The notes beneath the pieces were generated by a model. The model made no database searches. It had not been told where the DNA came from and saw nothing but the letters and a program-made list of their open reading frames with translations. Of a stretch of DNA of 64,000 bases, positions 1 to 11,726 are shown piece by piece; within the stretch, counting starts at the first letter, position 1; each line of letters begins with the position of its first letter. Made by a program: the position numbers and the translations under genes. This DNA is from Crocodylus rhombifer (Eukaryota > Chordata > Crocodylia > Crocodylidae), in NCBI GenBank assembly GCA_038503035.1, contig JAVSML010023995.1:62001-126000 (forward strand), given 5' to 3'.

Positions 1-320
1 GGCATAATACATTCTGAGTCACAGGCCACATCTTTGGCTAGATAGATGAATAATTCTAGGCTGTTCTTGTGGCTTTGTGTTGAGACTGCATAATCTGAGT
101 TGTTGCAGGCCTGGCCAATATGTGGATGGGAAGCACTTGCCCTGCTGCAGGAACTAGTCCTGATGACTCAGCAAGTGGCCTTATCCAGTGTCCCAGTGTG
201 GTGGTATGGGATGCAGTGCTGCAGGCAGTGGCATCAGTGAGTCAACTTGGGATACTTTTCCTCTGTATAAGTTCCATGCCTGTGTCTCAGAGTGGTGCCA
301 AAATAGGGCTGCGCTGCAGT
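1..320. other. No feature recognised
   Basis: I see no gene, repeat family or RNA here. The open frames are short and have no recognisable protein character. Confidence 0.4.
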
Positions 321-1045
321 AACGGGTCATAGAATTAGAGAAGTTAGGGCTGGAAAATTCCAAACACGCTATCTACTTAATCTGTTTGCCAGTGCTGGTG
401 TGTCCCTGTTGTAAGTGTGCTTCCACCTTTCCTTCTGATATTCTGTTCCACAGCCTAACACGTCTCCCTGTCTGTAAATCATCCTATTCTTCCTGTATTT
501 TCTTTTTCTTAATTTCATTTTTTGTTAATAGTAAACTTTTGCCAATAGTAAACTTGGCACTTTTGTAGATGTTTCCTCTTCCTCCTTGATATTAACCCCT
601 CAGATACTTGTGGACTGTTAGCATATTTCCTATTTTGTACAGTGTTTACTCAATAGACTATGCTTAATTTCTCCAGTCTCTGCCCATGTGAGCTTCACCT
701 GCTCCTTAACAATTTCTGTTGACTTCTTTGAACTCCCTCCAATTAATCATTGTTTTTCCTGTAACAAGACACCACTGAACACATCTCCTCGACAATCACC
801 TCCATTTTTTCCCCCTTTTCTGCTCCCGTATCACATTGAAGGCTCATATCTACATGTCTGCTCCCTATCATCTTTAAGTATCTTTTGGCATCTCTGCTTC
901 CCAAGCTGATCCCTCACACTATAAATCTGCTTCACCATGGGTATTTAGCTCTTGTGCGTCCAAGTTAAATCTCCTTTTGTCTTCTGCCCATGTTTCTAAA
1001 CTTTCCAGATCCTTTTGCATTATCTTTCTGTCCTTACTGGAGTTC
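320..1045 (-). mobile_element. Old CR1/L3-like LINE remnant
   Basis: Read on the minus strand, this stretch resembles the 3' half of a CR1/L3-type non-LTR retrotransposon. The plus strand shows the matching landmarks in reverse: 'agttagggctgg' near 340 as the 3' tail, a 'cctcagatacttgtggactg' segment near 598, 'ctttgaactccctccaatta' near 727, and 'ccagatccttttgcattatc' near 1005. The order is that expected of one decayed copy. Every frame is broken, so it is inert. Assignment is from remembered family character, not an alignment, and the borders are approximate. Confidence 0.55.
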
Positions 1046-1139
1046 ACAGCTCCTGCACTTCAGTGCCACTGTGAGCAGAGACCCTAGCCACTGCAGCAGC
1101 AGGAGCAATGCGGGGAGTAGTGGCAGGACAGAAGCCTGC

Positions 1140-1202
1140 AGGCCACACATTAACCCTCTGCAGGCTGGATGTGGTCCACAGGCTGTCAGTTGGAGAGCCC
1201 TG
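1140..1202. mobile_element. Right end of a nonautonomous hAT-like element
   Basis: The sequence ending 'ttggagagccctg' is the reverse complement of the left end of the hAT-like element at 5,882 (cagggtgatccagctgg) with some mismatches. The matching left end was not found, so the element is truncated or too decayed to close. It lies about 40 bp left of the TAGGG-type element. Confidence 0.45.
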
Positions 1203-1240
1203 CCCTAGAGTGGTGGTAGGGAAGGCTATGCTTTAGATAG

Positions 1241-1951
1241 TAGGGCTGTGCAAAGCTTCAGTCCCTGATTCAATTCAATGGAAATTCAGCCCGATTTGGT
1301 GGCTGAATCTCTGAATCTGAACCGCATCAGAGGAACTTTTAATCTCTTCAGATTGAATCAGAACCCTCTGAATTGATTCAGAAAGATTCAGACACAGACA
1401 CAGACACAGCTTTAAATATTTTTTCTACATACCTGTAGGTAGCAGGGGCTTGTGAGTGCTGTGATGCTGGGGCATATGGAGTATCCCACAGAAGTGCGGG
1501 GGCTCCCCAGCGTGCTCGGCAGCAGACCTGGAAATGGACTTCTGGGTCTGCCAGGGAGTGCGCTGCCCCCCTCGGCTCGGTGACTGGTGCCTCCTGGGTC
1601 TGGGAGGGGCACCTGGAGTCCCCCAGCGGCAGATCGCTGAGCCAGGGAGATTGGGGGGTAGGGCCCTGCATGCTCCCTGGAAGGCCTGGAAGTGGACCAG
1701 AAGTATTTCACCAGGTTCAGCATCGAGCACTTGGAGGCTCCCCTGCACTCCTGTGGGCTGCTCCAAAATTTCTAAAGTTGTGTCTATGTCTGAAATGCTA
1801 ATTCTCCAAATCAGCATCGAATCTCCAGATTCGGGTTCAGCTGAATCGAATCAGGGATAGTGATCTTAATCAGGAAATCAAATTGCTATCCCTGATCCGA
1901 TTCGGCCGAATCTGAATCCAAATCAAACAGGACCTGCTTTGCACACCCCTA
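1241..1951. mobile_element. TAGGG-type nonautonomous hAT-like element, copy A
   Basis: The ends are inverted repeats: tagggctgtgcaaagc on the left and gctttgcacacccct followed by a on the right. Next to each end lies sequence rich in GATTC/GAATC motifs (gattcaattcaatgg; ctgatccgattcggcc), the same subterminal design as the copy at 43,506. The core (about 1,410-1,790) is GC-rich and unrelated to the core of that copy. No transposase is present. The flanking 8-mers (ttagatag, atagcatg) do not form a clean target duplication. The hAT assignment is borrowed from the 43,506 copy, which has one. Confidence 0.65.
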
Positions 1952-3421
1952 ATAGCATGAATGGTGCATGCCCCCAGAAGCTGGAGGGGCACAGTGGCGG
2001 TGGCAGCAGCCTGGCGGGGGTGAGTGGGGAGCTCCCACAGATGCCACTGGCACTGTTGGCAGTGGGGGTGGGAGGCATGGCAAGCACTGACCAGGGGTCA
2101 GCGACCACCCACAGCCTCTGCCAGCAGTGGCAGTGGCAGCTGGGGGGATTGTGGATTGCCCTCAGACACCGCTGGTGGTGCTGGTGGTGAGCAGTGACCG
2201 CCTGTCGGCAGTGCCTTTCTGCAGAGGGTGCACCGCCACACACAGGGGGTGCATATGCACCCATGTGCACCCCCTACATGTTGTCCCTGCCTAGTAGAGA
2301 GCATGGATTCACTATTTTGTGCGTGTTGCTTTTCCTTGGAGCGCATGCCACATTAGTCGTCTTCTGACACAGTCTAAGAGGTGAGGTAGCTGTGAGAGGC
2401 AGAAAGACCCGCTCTTTAAAGCTGAGAAACCCAACTGGGTCATTTACTTTTTGCATGATTTCAGACTAGTCTCTTCTCTTGGCTTTTGTGTTCCCATGTA
2501 TAAAACGAGATTGACCCTCCTCTTTTCCATGCATGCTGAGATCCTCAGACGAAAGTCTTGTCCTTAGTTGTTGTTGCTGTTGTTATATGTAAATAGAAAT
2601 CTTCCTGCCTATTTGTAAACATAACACTTTTCCCAAAGGAAGAGTTATTTCCCACACCACGCACAAATTCCAAATCAGGCAATTCCCTTTATTTCTTCAC
2701 TTTCTCTATTTTCACTTCCTATCCTAAACTGTTGCACTTTTAAATAACTCACCTGCTATGGCTATTTCTATGGCAGCAGTCATCCATCCATGCCCAGGGA
2801 AGGTAGCCTCATGCTATGGCTTTCTGTAAAGGACTACAGTACCACAGGTGAGTGACAAGATAGATGGAGGGTAGCAAGGGCAAGAGAGACAAGCCCCTCT
2901 TTGTGAGGCACGTTTTAGGAGAGTCCATTCTGGTTTTGAATCATCAGAAGGTGAGTACAGGGGGAGAAAGGTGGCCTGTGAAGCTGAGGGCATGAGAAGG
3001 CATAGGGCAATTGTGTCTCAGAAGTGAGGTGTGGCAATCATAAGATGATCTGCCTGCCCTGAGGCACAGGGAACCCCACCCCTGTGAAGTTATGAAATCT
3101 CTTCCAGCATCATGGAGAAATCTATCATTTGAGTAAATTGCTTTGAGTGCTGGAAACTGCCAGTTAGGTTTTGCAGGAATGTTTTCCCTCCTCAGCTTCA
3201 ATAGGCATTCAACGGTCTCTGAGCTCACCCGGTACAGCCCCCTTTACAACTCACTCTTCCCTCTTGGGTCAACACTTGGGGAGACCTATAAACTGACAGG
3301 CAGACCCTAACAGCTCTCAAATCCTGCACTGATGCTCCCTCTCCTGGGTATTAATTTCATTTAGTCACCCAGTGTTCCTAGACTGTGGGACTGTGTATAA
3401 AAAGAGACATCAGTCCGCTTC
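1952..3421. other. No gene; GC-rich block then plain sequence
   Basis: Bases 1,952-2,290 are GC-rich and end in a short palindromic region around gggggtgcatatgcaccc. This may be part of an unclassified repeat. From 2,300 to 3,421 I recognise nothing. Confidence 0.4.
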
Positions 3422-3742
3422 CACTGGTGCCAACTCTCATGATGTTATTGCGAGTCTTGTGTGATTGAATGCTTTTCCCCACCTAAAGCCGCAGTTCTTG
3501 GAATTCTGTGATTATGTGAAACTTCTAGCTTTGATAATTTTTATTTAAGAGTTACTAGACCATGTGACTATAAAAGAAAACATGAATATGTGACCAAGGG
3601 CATCTTAAAAACTGATGCGAGAGAGAAGAGGTGAGAGCTCTGGATTTTATTATATTTAGAACTTCATGATTTTGAAGCTGATCTCATGATTTTTTTTTAA
3701 GGCCTGACGTGATTTTTGTATGCATGGGGTTGGCCATACTGA
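3422..3742. repeat. Interspersed repeat of turtle/crocodilian type, possibly TIR
   Basis: This segment runs from 'tgccaactctcatgat' to 'ggggttggccatact' and includes 'ccatgtgactataaaag' near 3,558. I recognise the overall wording as an unclassified repeat common in turtle and crocodilian genomes. The ends (TGCCAAC and GTTGGC) are complementary, which suggests a DNA-transposon-derived element. That is an inference, and no target duplication was identified. Confidence 0.5.
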
Positions 3743-3754
3743 TCTTTCTTCACA

Positions 3755-4300
3755 ATCTTAAATCCCTCCATTAATTAATTCCTTTCCAACTTTTCCAGAT
3801 TACAGATTTCTAGGGTTTTTCCCCCCCAGTGTCTTTTCATGTATAGACTTCCTCCTACTTATCATCATCTCTGGATTATCTTTAGACTTCTAATCTTAGA
3901 CCTTGTGTAAAAAGGAAAGTGGATGATTTGATATACTATAGTGTGCCATCATAAATATTCTTGAATTATTTCCTAGCTGGTTAATAATGCACTCACACTC
4001 TCTTTGTTTTTTTGGATCACAGCTCTGCACAGGGAAGGCATCTACCCTGAGGTATCCACAGCAACTCCTAAATATTTTTCCTCGGGGGAAATTTAGAACC
4101 CATTGGTGTATAGGAGAAATTTAGGTTATTTTGTGCACCTAGCAAAATGACATTTCAAAAGGTATCTTTCTGCCCCATCCTGAATGCCTTTAAATCCATT
4201 TCAGGCTCCTTGAATATCTGCAGTCAACAGCAAAGTTCATTAACTCTTTAGTGCTCTGCCATCTGGATCATTAATAGGAGCTTTAACTAGCATGGGTCAC
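3755..4300 (-). mobile_element. Old CR1-type LINE remnant (RT region)
   Basis: Read on the minus strand this matches the reverse-transcriptase part of a CR1-type LINE. Landmarks on the plus strand are 'aggagaaatttaggttattt' near 4,111, 'gcctttaaatccatttcag' near 4,188 and 'gccatctggatcattaat' near 4,258, in the expected order. All frames are closed by stops and indels. It is a different, older copy than those at 25.5 and 35.4 kb. Family call from memory; borders approximate. Confidence 0.55.
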
Positions 4301-5881
4301 AACTTAGCTGTCCCAGGGGGGCTTACTGTTAGCCTGCCTCTCTTCTGAGAAACAGCTGTTTTGCTATAGCTCTTCCTTTAATCACACAGTCAGCTTTTAA
4401 TGTATAAGAAGTTGCCCCTTTACCAGGAACTATTTATTATCTTTAGCAGCCTTCTGTGACAAGTCTTATTTAAAAAATAAACTTCTGGAAACACAAGCAG
4501 ATCATGTCCACTGGTTAATTTTCTTTACCATCTTATTAATGTTTACTAATATGACATTACACTGGCTACAGAAGCCTCTACAAGTGTAGGGAACTCACAC
4601 CTGGATGTCAGCGCTCGCCAGTGCACAGCTGGGATCCTCATCACCGCATAACCATTCTTGCACTCACAGGATGATATCCTGGTCCTGTTGAAGTCAATAG
4701 CAAAGCTCTCATGGCTTTCAGCGTGGGTCAAGGTTTCCCCTGCAGTCCTTAGTGAGCATGTGCATGAAGAAAGCTAAGGGAGCATAAGGAAAGGGGAGGT
4801 AAAAACATTTGTATCTCCAAAGTCCAATTTTAGCAGTTACCCAGCTGCCCCTTTTCCAGACAGACAGGGTCCTTTAAGGTGTTATTAATCTTACTTGAAG
4901 GGCTGAATCAAGAGTTTAAAGTACTCCCCAGTTGAGGCTAGTGTAACAAAGCAGCATGGCAGCCTCCAGCACCTCTGAGAGCTGGAGCTGGGCTATAAAG
5001 GGAAGTGGCAGTTCATCTCTGAATAAACTCTGAAGATGATGCTCTCAGAGAGGAAAAGTGCTGCTCCTTTCAGTTTGCTGGTCTGTTCCACTTCACCAGG
5101 CTGAATCAGGGACTGGTTTAGGGCTGCCAATTCAGTCTTTTAAAGTAAGATTAACACTTTAAAGGGTTGGCGGGGGGAGCAGCTGAGTGCAAGTGCAGCA
5201 GCAAAACCCTATTCAGTTGTTTTTTTCCAGTAATGTTAATTAAAAAGAAATGTGTGTGTGCGTGTCTGTCTATATATTACAACCTATTTCAATTTTACTC
5301 CTTGAGGCAGAGCAGGGACAAAGAGCCTTTTTGTTTTTGTGACTGAGTGTCAGTGCTATTTTTTATTTGCTTGTGAGGTGTTCAAAGAAGGGAAAACCAG
5401 AACCAAGCTCCTTTCTTCTCTGAGCAATTAAAGGGCTCATTCACAGGTATACTCTGGCAGCTTTGAGCCTCTCCAGTGACATTAAACAGCTGTATACTTG
5501 GCACTGGGTAATGTGCTACCAGGCTATTCAACAAGATGCAGCATCAAAATAGCTCACAGCATAACTGTGTTGTCCTTTCAGGGATTATTGGATGAAAGAC
5601 TGTGGTCATTGGACATGACCAAAACTGAGCATTTTTGAATGTATGAGTATTTTGCATTGTTTTAAGCGCTGAAGATGCAAGCTCTTCATATATATGCCCT
5701 AGTACACAATATGTGTATCAACTAGGTCACACTGTGTTACAAATGCCCAAAGAGACTCACAGATTGAAGCACATCCTTCATGCTCTTTCAAATTATAATA
5801 GCATCATGCTAAGGAACAACCTGCTTGGGTCCTGCATCTGAGAGCGGGTGATAAAGCAGATTGCATTCTATACCTTTACGT
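4301..5881. other. No gene seen; one short amniote repeat motif
   Basis: The only recognisable item is 'gttgaagtcaatagcaaagc' near 4,688. It resembles the 'gaagtcaatgg' repeat listed at other places in this window. An 'aataaa' near 5,021 has no associated gene. The remainder shows nothing I can name. Confidence 0.4.
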
Positions 5882-6309
5882 CAGGGTGATCCAGCTGGTG
5901 GCCTGTGGGCAAATGTGGCCAGTAAGGAGTTAAATTTTGCCCTCCACTCCTCCAGATCCCCACCTGCCTGCTGCTCCCCCAACTGCTGTGGCTGCAGTAA
6001 CAGCTGGGAGCTCCAGACTGCCTCTCTTTCTGGCTTTTCCTTCCTGCCCTTGCCCTCGGAGCTTGTGGCCAGCAGCAAAGGGTGGGTGGAGGCATGTGTT
6101 ACTGCAGGCAGGGCAGAGTTCAGTAGGGAGCAGGGCCCATGCACATGGTACCCTGGAGGTGGGTGCCTGGATACACAGTGCAGCTGGGGACAGTGGTGCA
6201 GCAGGGAGAGCATGCAGCCTCAGGGCCCGTGGCCCCTGTTGGTGTGGCTCTTGCTAGTGTAGCCCAGTGGGCATGTGGCCCTAGGCTGCTTAGGAGCTGG
6301 ACAGCCCTG
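5882..6309. mobile_element. Nonautonomous hAT-like element
   Basis: The left end cagggtgatccagctgg and the right end gagctggacagccctg are imperfect inverted repeats of the hAT type. The core is GC-rich and has no transposase. Several overlapping open frames here reflect the GC content, not coding. The flanking 8-mers do not match each other, so no target duplication is visible. The element may be old or the ends misplaced by a base or two. Confidence 0.55.
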
Positions 6310-6664
6310 AATTAAATAATCACACAGCTTGCAGCATACTCTTTGTATGGGTAAGATCTGGATACACACTCGGAGCTATAGCAAACTCACAAAGTAGTGG
6401 TAGGGATGTGGGGAAAGGCTATTGGCAGAACAACAGAAGGAAACTTTTGCTAAGGCAATTCAAGAGGACCCTTTCTATTGTTACAAGGAGGCTTTGGTGG
6501 GCTTTATCACTAAGGCAAATCAAAACGGAATGGTTTTCTAGAAGATAGGCTTTAGCCATGAACACGTCACTGGTCTCTGTGGGAGGGAGGAAGGGTTTGT
6601 GAAATTAAATGTCCTGTGATATGCAAGAGCTCAGATTAGAAAATCTAATATTCCCATTGGGTCT

Positions 6665-6935
6665 TAAACCCTGGTAATGAGGAGGAGTTGTTGGCTTATT
6701 AGAGCTGGAACTCTTAGATCTTATTCCCAGCTCCACCACTGCCCTGGTATGTGATCTTAGGTGAGTCACTGTGCCTTTCCATACCTCAGTTTTCAAATTT
6801 ATTAATGGGGATAATGATATGAATCTAGCCCATGGCTAAAGGGTAAATTAATAATGGCTAAAAAGCTGAAGCTCAGTTTGTTAATAAAGTGGTAAAATGC
6901 TCTGAGATTCTTAGATGATACAGAGTGGTGGCTTA
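6665..6935 (+). repeat. MIR-like tRNA-derived SINE
   Basis: The order of blocks is that of MIR-type SINEs: 'attcccagctccaccactg' (6,723), 'tgatcttaggtgagtcactg' (6,752), 'ctcagttttcaaatttatta' (6,785), 'ggggataatga', and a tail like 'aatgctctgagattctt' (6,896). It is diverged and therefore old. Retroposed by LINE machinery in trans, it encodes nothing. The exact subfamily cannot be assigned by eye. Confidence 0.65.
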
Positions 6936-7322
6936 AAATAATGTCACATACATGCAATATACAAGTATTGCCTATATTGCAAAATATTCCTGAGTCTTTA
7001 CTCTTATCATCATTGCTCTGAAAGGAAGCTTCTCATTTGATTAAGGCAAAAATTTGGTGCATATGTTACATTATTTCTAGCTGCATAGCAGGCTGCATGG
7101 CTTGAGGACGAAATATTTGTCCTGTTGCTGCTTTCTTCCTCTGAAGCAATGACTAGGCTCTAAAGGAAAGAAAGTTAAGTAATGAAAAGTATTTTTCAAG
7201 GTTTTCTGTGTTAAATTTGTAAGTGCAAGGGTACAGTGAGTTTCAGGGTTATTCTATTCACCTCTGAAAAAGTGGCCTAAATCCCAGCCCTCATTAGAAG
7301 GGGATTGGCTGCAGTGTAGTCC

Positions 7323-7505
7323 AGTGGTTCTCAACCTAGCCATAGAGGGCCACACTTGCAGCTCTCAATGTGTTATGTGGGCTGCACCCACACAACTTAC
7401 TTCCTGTATATCCAGTTAAAAAATGTTTTAACAAGATGGCACATGGGCCACAGCAGTGTGCTGATTGGGCTGCATGCAACCTGTGGGCCACAGGTTGAGA
7501 ACCAC
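7323..7505. mobile_element. Short nonautonomous hAT element (183 bp)
   Basis: The ends cagtggttctcaacct and aggttgagaaccacta are inverted repeats of 15-16 bp, typical of Charlie-like hAT elements. The core carries a further complementary pair ('gggccacac' near 7,348 and 'gtgggccacagg' near 7,482). It is noncoding. The flanking 8-mers do not match, so the target duplication has been lost or altered. Confidence 0.75.
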
Positions 7506-7514
7506 TAGAAGACA

Positions 7515-7660
7515 CTGATGGCCTAGTCAATAGGAAAATGGACCAGGACTGTGGAAAACTGTTCAGTGACTTCAAATACTTTCACTTCTTTGGGCCTCAG
7601 ATTCTTTCTCTATAGAAAGAGGATGATGTTCCTGATCTCCTGTGAAAAAGTACTCTGTGA
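7515..7660 (+). repeat. MIR-like SINE, partial
   Basis: Blocks 'cagtgacttcaaatacttt' (7,563), 'ctttgggcctcagattcttt' (7,587) and 'agaggatgatgttcctgat' (7,617) follow the MIR-like order. The tRNA-like head is poorly preserved. It sits directly right of the hAT element at 7,323. Confidence 0.5.
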
Positions 7661-10600
7661 TCTGTGGATGAAAAACACTCGGTGCCATTGCTATTCTTCT
7701 GGTCTACATTACACCAGCATTTTTCTTTTGACATTATTTAGCTGGAGTGGTAGTTTATGATTTGAAGAGCAGAGCTGCAGGTCAGGAGGGAGGGGGACTG
7801 GCAGAGCTATGTGTGCAGAGCCCAGAGCTGGGACAGCAGTGGGGCTGCAGGTCAGGCAGGAATGAGGGGTCATGTACAGGGTTGGAACAGCATCAGTATT
7901 ATAAATTTCAGGAGAACAAGTGTGACTATTAGCAACTGCACAAAGGGCGAGGTCTCCTCATGGGAAGGGGTGGTGTTTCCAGAAATGATGGTAAGATCTC
8001 TTGGCACTCCATCCAAGTGTGCCCACAGTCTTGAGCAATTACAGGAAGGCAGACACTCACACTTAGATGCCTGAGGAAACTCCACCCTCTTACCACATAG
8101 TACACTGTGTCACACAGGTCACCACTCCAAAGTCAGGGGAGCCTCCCTGCCTATCAGAGCTTTCCTATTACTCAGGTGATTCTCTGTTTGTAAACTAGTC
8201 ACACGACACCTGGCAACTCTTGCTTTCTAATAGAGTAGGAGCTTGCCATCCTCTTGTAGCTCAAATGCAGCCTACTCTGAGGATGCAGCCTTGCTCCCAG
8301 GAACGAAACAGTATGATCTGAGCAAGAAGCTCAGATTTTGGCATGCAGTAACCTCCAGGCTGCTGACTGTGGCTCAGCAATACACATCTCGTGTGCTATT
8401 AATAAAACACTGTCTCTCAACCTTGGTATTTTTAATGCTGGGACACAGTGCCCTGGTATGTGGATCCACTCAGAGACCGAAGGCCAGGTTCAGCAGCGAG
8501 CCTGAGTCAGTATAACGCACACCTTCCTTTGGTCCTTCAATGTGCATGTGTTCCCAAAGTGGAGTTCCCATTCTGCCCTCCACAGGTTGTTAGTTATGGT
8601 CTGAGCTCATGCACATTTTGCTGGTTCCTTCAATGTCAGCACAAAACTTGAGCCATGGAGAGAAGCTGCAACCACTCTTAAAATTTGGGCTGGAGTGAAC
8701 ACAGCACTCCTGACAGCCTGAGTCAGCAGAGCTCACTCAGCAGCTTGACAGAGTAGGCTGGCACTGGACACGAGGCAGACTAGACAGGGGAGCCATCTAT
8801 TTTTTATGCTGAGTCCTGGAACCTGCCACCCTGTAACAGTGTCTTATACCAACTGAAACTCATTTACCAGCCTTCGCTCATAGCCTATCAGCATCCAACT
8901 GCTGCCTCCACAAGGTACATGCCCCATCCAGATATGGCGCACAGAGCCTAACCGAGTGTCAGGCATGTGTGTATCTCACTCAGGAGCAGAAAAGAAAGGC
9001 ATAGACAAACAGACAAAGAACAGTAATTGGATGCTGAAGTGGGCCATGCCCACTGCCCTCTGCCCTCTGTGATACAAGCTGTACCACCCTGGAGACTCCC
9101 AGTGGTGGGTCTCAGAGGGTCTGGTAGAGGGATTTACAGAAATCTAACTGCATAGAAAGGAATGTACATGGGAAAGACTCCAATTTATACTACTTTACTC
9201 CATTGAATTTGGCATTGGGAGTATAATTCACTGTGCTAGTGCATGACTCCTCCCATGCTCAGGGGCTGGGAGTGAGAGTCCTGGCACTGGTGTGCTTGGG
9301 TGTGGATCTTGATGATCTCAGAGGTGAGGAGTGTGACTCTGCTACTCATGTCCTAATGCATATGCAATGAGAATGGCTGGGGTTGTAGATTCTGGTGCTA
9401 GTCCCCTTCTCTGCTTAATGCAGCTGCTGGCTAGAGATACAGAAGGGGTGGGAGGAAAAGTGAACCTTAGGTTTGAAAATGGGCACCAAAACAGAATACC
9501 CAGGTTCAGTTCTGGTAAGGTCACCAAGCATTGCATGAAACCTACTGCTAGCAGAGGTAGATACCTGCCCTAATCTCCAGATACAGACCTATCACAAGGC
9601 AGATTGAGAGCAGTCCACAAAGATAGATTGCTAGGTTGCTCAAGAGGAAATCCCAGCCAGCATGACTCGACACTCATTAGCAATGGCACACCTACTCTGG
9701 AGCCTATTACAGCTGAAGGGAAGGAACTCACGCTCCTTAATTCTTCTCTTTATTGTGGACTGTCTCCCCTTTCCCATGTCTACAGCCAAGAAGAAGCTTC
9801 AAAGGATGAAGTCAGCTTGTTTGTAGATGTAAACTGCCACTCCATTGCACAATGGGGACATGGGAAGATGCACCTCTTAAGAGGGTTTTCTTTTTAGTCT
9901 TTTTTATCTTCTCATTCAGTATATCTGGAGTTCCAGGGCATGGACACATATATTTGTAAACTGCTTTAAAAGGTGTGTGAATTTCCTACACAGGAACCCA
10001 CGTCAGGTGATCTGGTGTAACTACTGGGTCTGTCTGCTCCTGTCCTGCAGTAAGTGAAGTTATATCTTAGTACTTTACAGCTGAACGAACCAGTGGTTTA
10101 GGAGTTGGTAGATAACAGTTCCACAGGATCGGCTACAACTATGGTAAATTTGCTTCTCCCCCAACCCTTCAAAGGTGTATAACTGTATCATCTGTCCACA
10201 CTCTTACGGTCAAGATTGTATTCAGAGCTGCATGTAAAGCAGGACCCAAATCCATCTTCCACACCTCAGTCATTGAATTTAATGTCTATTTATCTAGTGA
10301 CTCAGGCACAGAAGCAGCAGGCTTTGAGGAAGAAGAAAAAAAGAAGTAAAGTGGACGGGTTTTGTGGTTCTAGCTATAAATTCCTTTAATTAGGACGTAC
10401 AATAAAACAGTGCAGCAACAGATTGACTTCTAACACATCTGACATTGGGCCCAACTCTCTTGCCTCTGACCCCTTCAGTACGCATTAAAACTCCCTCATT
10501 GTGGCAGTGTCGCCTTTCGGAAGCTGGTGCAGTTTTCACTAGTTTAATTCTACTGGAGAGAATGTATAGGATTGTTTAACCTTGAAGTAGTTAGTCAAGC

Positions 10601-10878
10601 CATAGGCTGGGAAGATGGTCTAGAAGGGACCTTGGGTAGCTCCAGTGAAGTCCAGTTAATTTGCCACTCCAGGGGGAATGCAAATAATGGCAGATTATCC
10701 TGTTTGTAACCAATTTTCAGGGGTTGTTAATTGGGGAAAAGGAGTTGCCACTGGGGAGTTGGAACAGCAGTGAATTAAACTGTGGTGTTGAATTATCCAC
10801 CAGTGTTTACTTTATATCAGAGTAACACTACTCTGTGTCTTGTCTGTAATAGAGGGGTAATTATATCTTGTTAACTAT
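7661..10878. other. No gene or clear repeat in 3.2 kb
   Basis: I examined this for genes and terminal repeats and found none I can support. A segment around 8,105-8,521 has an 'aataaa' near 8,400 and a faint LTR-like look, but no target duplication (see the rejected list). Open frames are below 100 codons and look random. Confidence 0.4.
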
Positions 10879-11162
10879 TGGGTTAGATCTACATTATAAT
10901 CCAAAAGTGTGACAGAGGCTTGTGCAGACATACCTAAATTAGCTTTAAACTGGCCTGTGTAGCTGTGGGCAGCATAGGGCTTAGCTTGGACTGCAAAAAC
11001 TGCCAGGTACTGTGGTAAGGCTTTGTGCAGCTAGCTCAGGCTGAGCTCCATGCTGCTTCTGCTGCATTGCTTTCAGTATCCAGGCTAGCAAACTAATATG
11101 TAATGTGAGGCTGTCTATGTCAACTACAGTTATTGCTATGGATTGCAATGTAGACTTACCCT
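10879..11162. mobile_element. Short TIR element of the 'gtctacat' type
   Basis: The left end gggttagatctacattata and the right end 'gattgcaatgtagacttacc' are inverted repeats over about 20 bp with a few mismatches. The interior is noncoding. The same design recurs at 16,681, 18,305, 19,869, 30,962, 40,577, 54,091, 59,399 and 61,805. This is a miniature or nonautonomous DNA transposon. Its superfamily cannot be assigned from the ends alone. Confidence 0.6.
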
Positions 11163-11413
11163 ATGCCATCAAAAACTCCACACCTCTACCCCAGTGAAGA
11201 CAAAACCTGTAACCTCTGCCATACCTCTTGCCTTATGTTCATGAATGGGTTGATTTACAAAGACAACATTGCACCTGGACTACTAGTAGAGCTACTTACA
11301 TGGCCCCTATCTCTAGGGATCTGCTTGTCCTACAAAATCAGTTGCTAGAGAAGCCTGTCTTGTCTTTTCTTTTGCCGCCTTCAACTGGTGGCAAATTCTC
11401 AGCCTTTCAGTAG

Positions 11414-11726
11414 CACTGATTCTTAACCTATATTAGATTTGAGGCACCCCTGGATAGTATTGAGGCATCCCTCGGAAAATGCCCACTCTTAGTTTTCACA
11501 TTTTTTTTTTGCTACAGAAAAATAATAGTGCAATTCTTCTCTTGCAAAAAACTCAAAAAGACCACAAGTCAGAATAGTTTTGATACTACACATTTCTATG
11601 TGAAATGTCTAGGTTTTTCATGTAAATCATGGTTGCACTAACAGTGCAACAGTGCTAACATTGTGTGGCACTTTATAATATCTTTGAAAGGATTTTAAGG
11701 CATCCCAGGGTGCCGTGGAACCACTG
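11414..11726. mobile_element. Diverged hAT-like element
   Basis: The left end cactgattcttaacct and the right end gccgtggaaccactg are partly complementary in the manner of hAT termini. The element contains 'gaggcacccctgg' on the left and 'ggcatcccagggtgcc' on the right. The core is AT-rich and noncoding. Flanking 8-mers (ttcagtag, ttctagac) share only part of their bases. Confidence 0.5.

Noticed and set aside
1425..1860. Overlapping frames of 97-130 codons on both strands
   Set aside because: They are inside the GC-rich core of the TAGGG-type element; no domain and no conservation argument.
8105..8521. LTR-like segment (starts TGTGTCACACAGG, contains aataaa near 8,400, ends CGCACA)
   Set aside because: No matching flanking duplication, no second copy in the window and no family I can recall with confidence.
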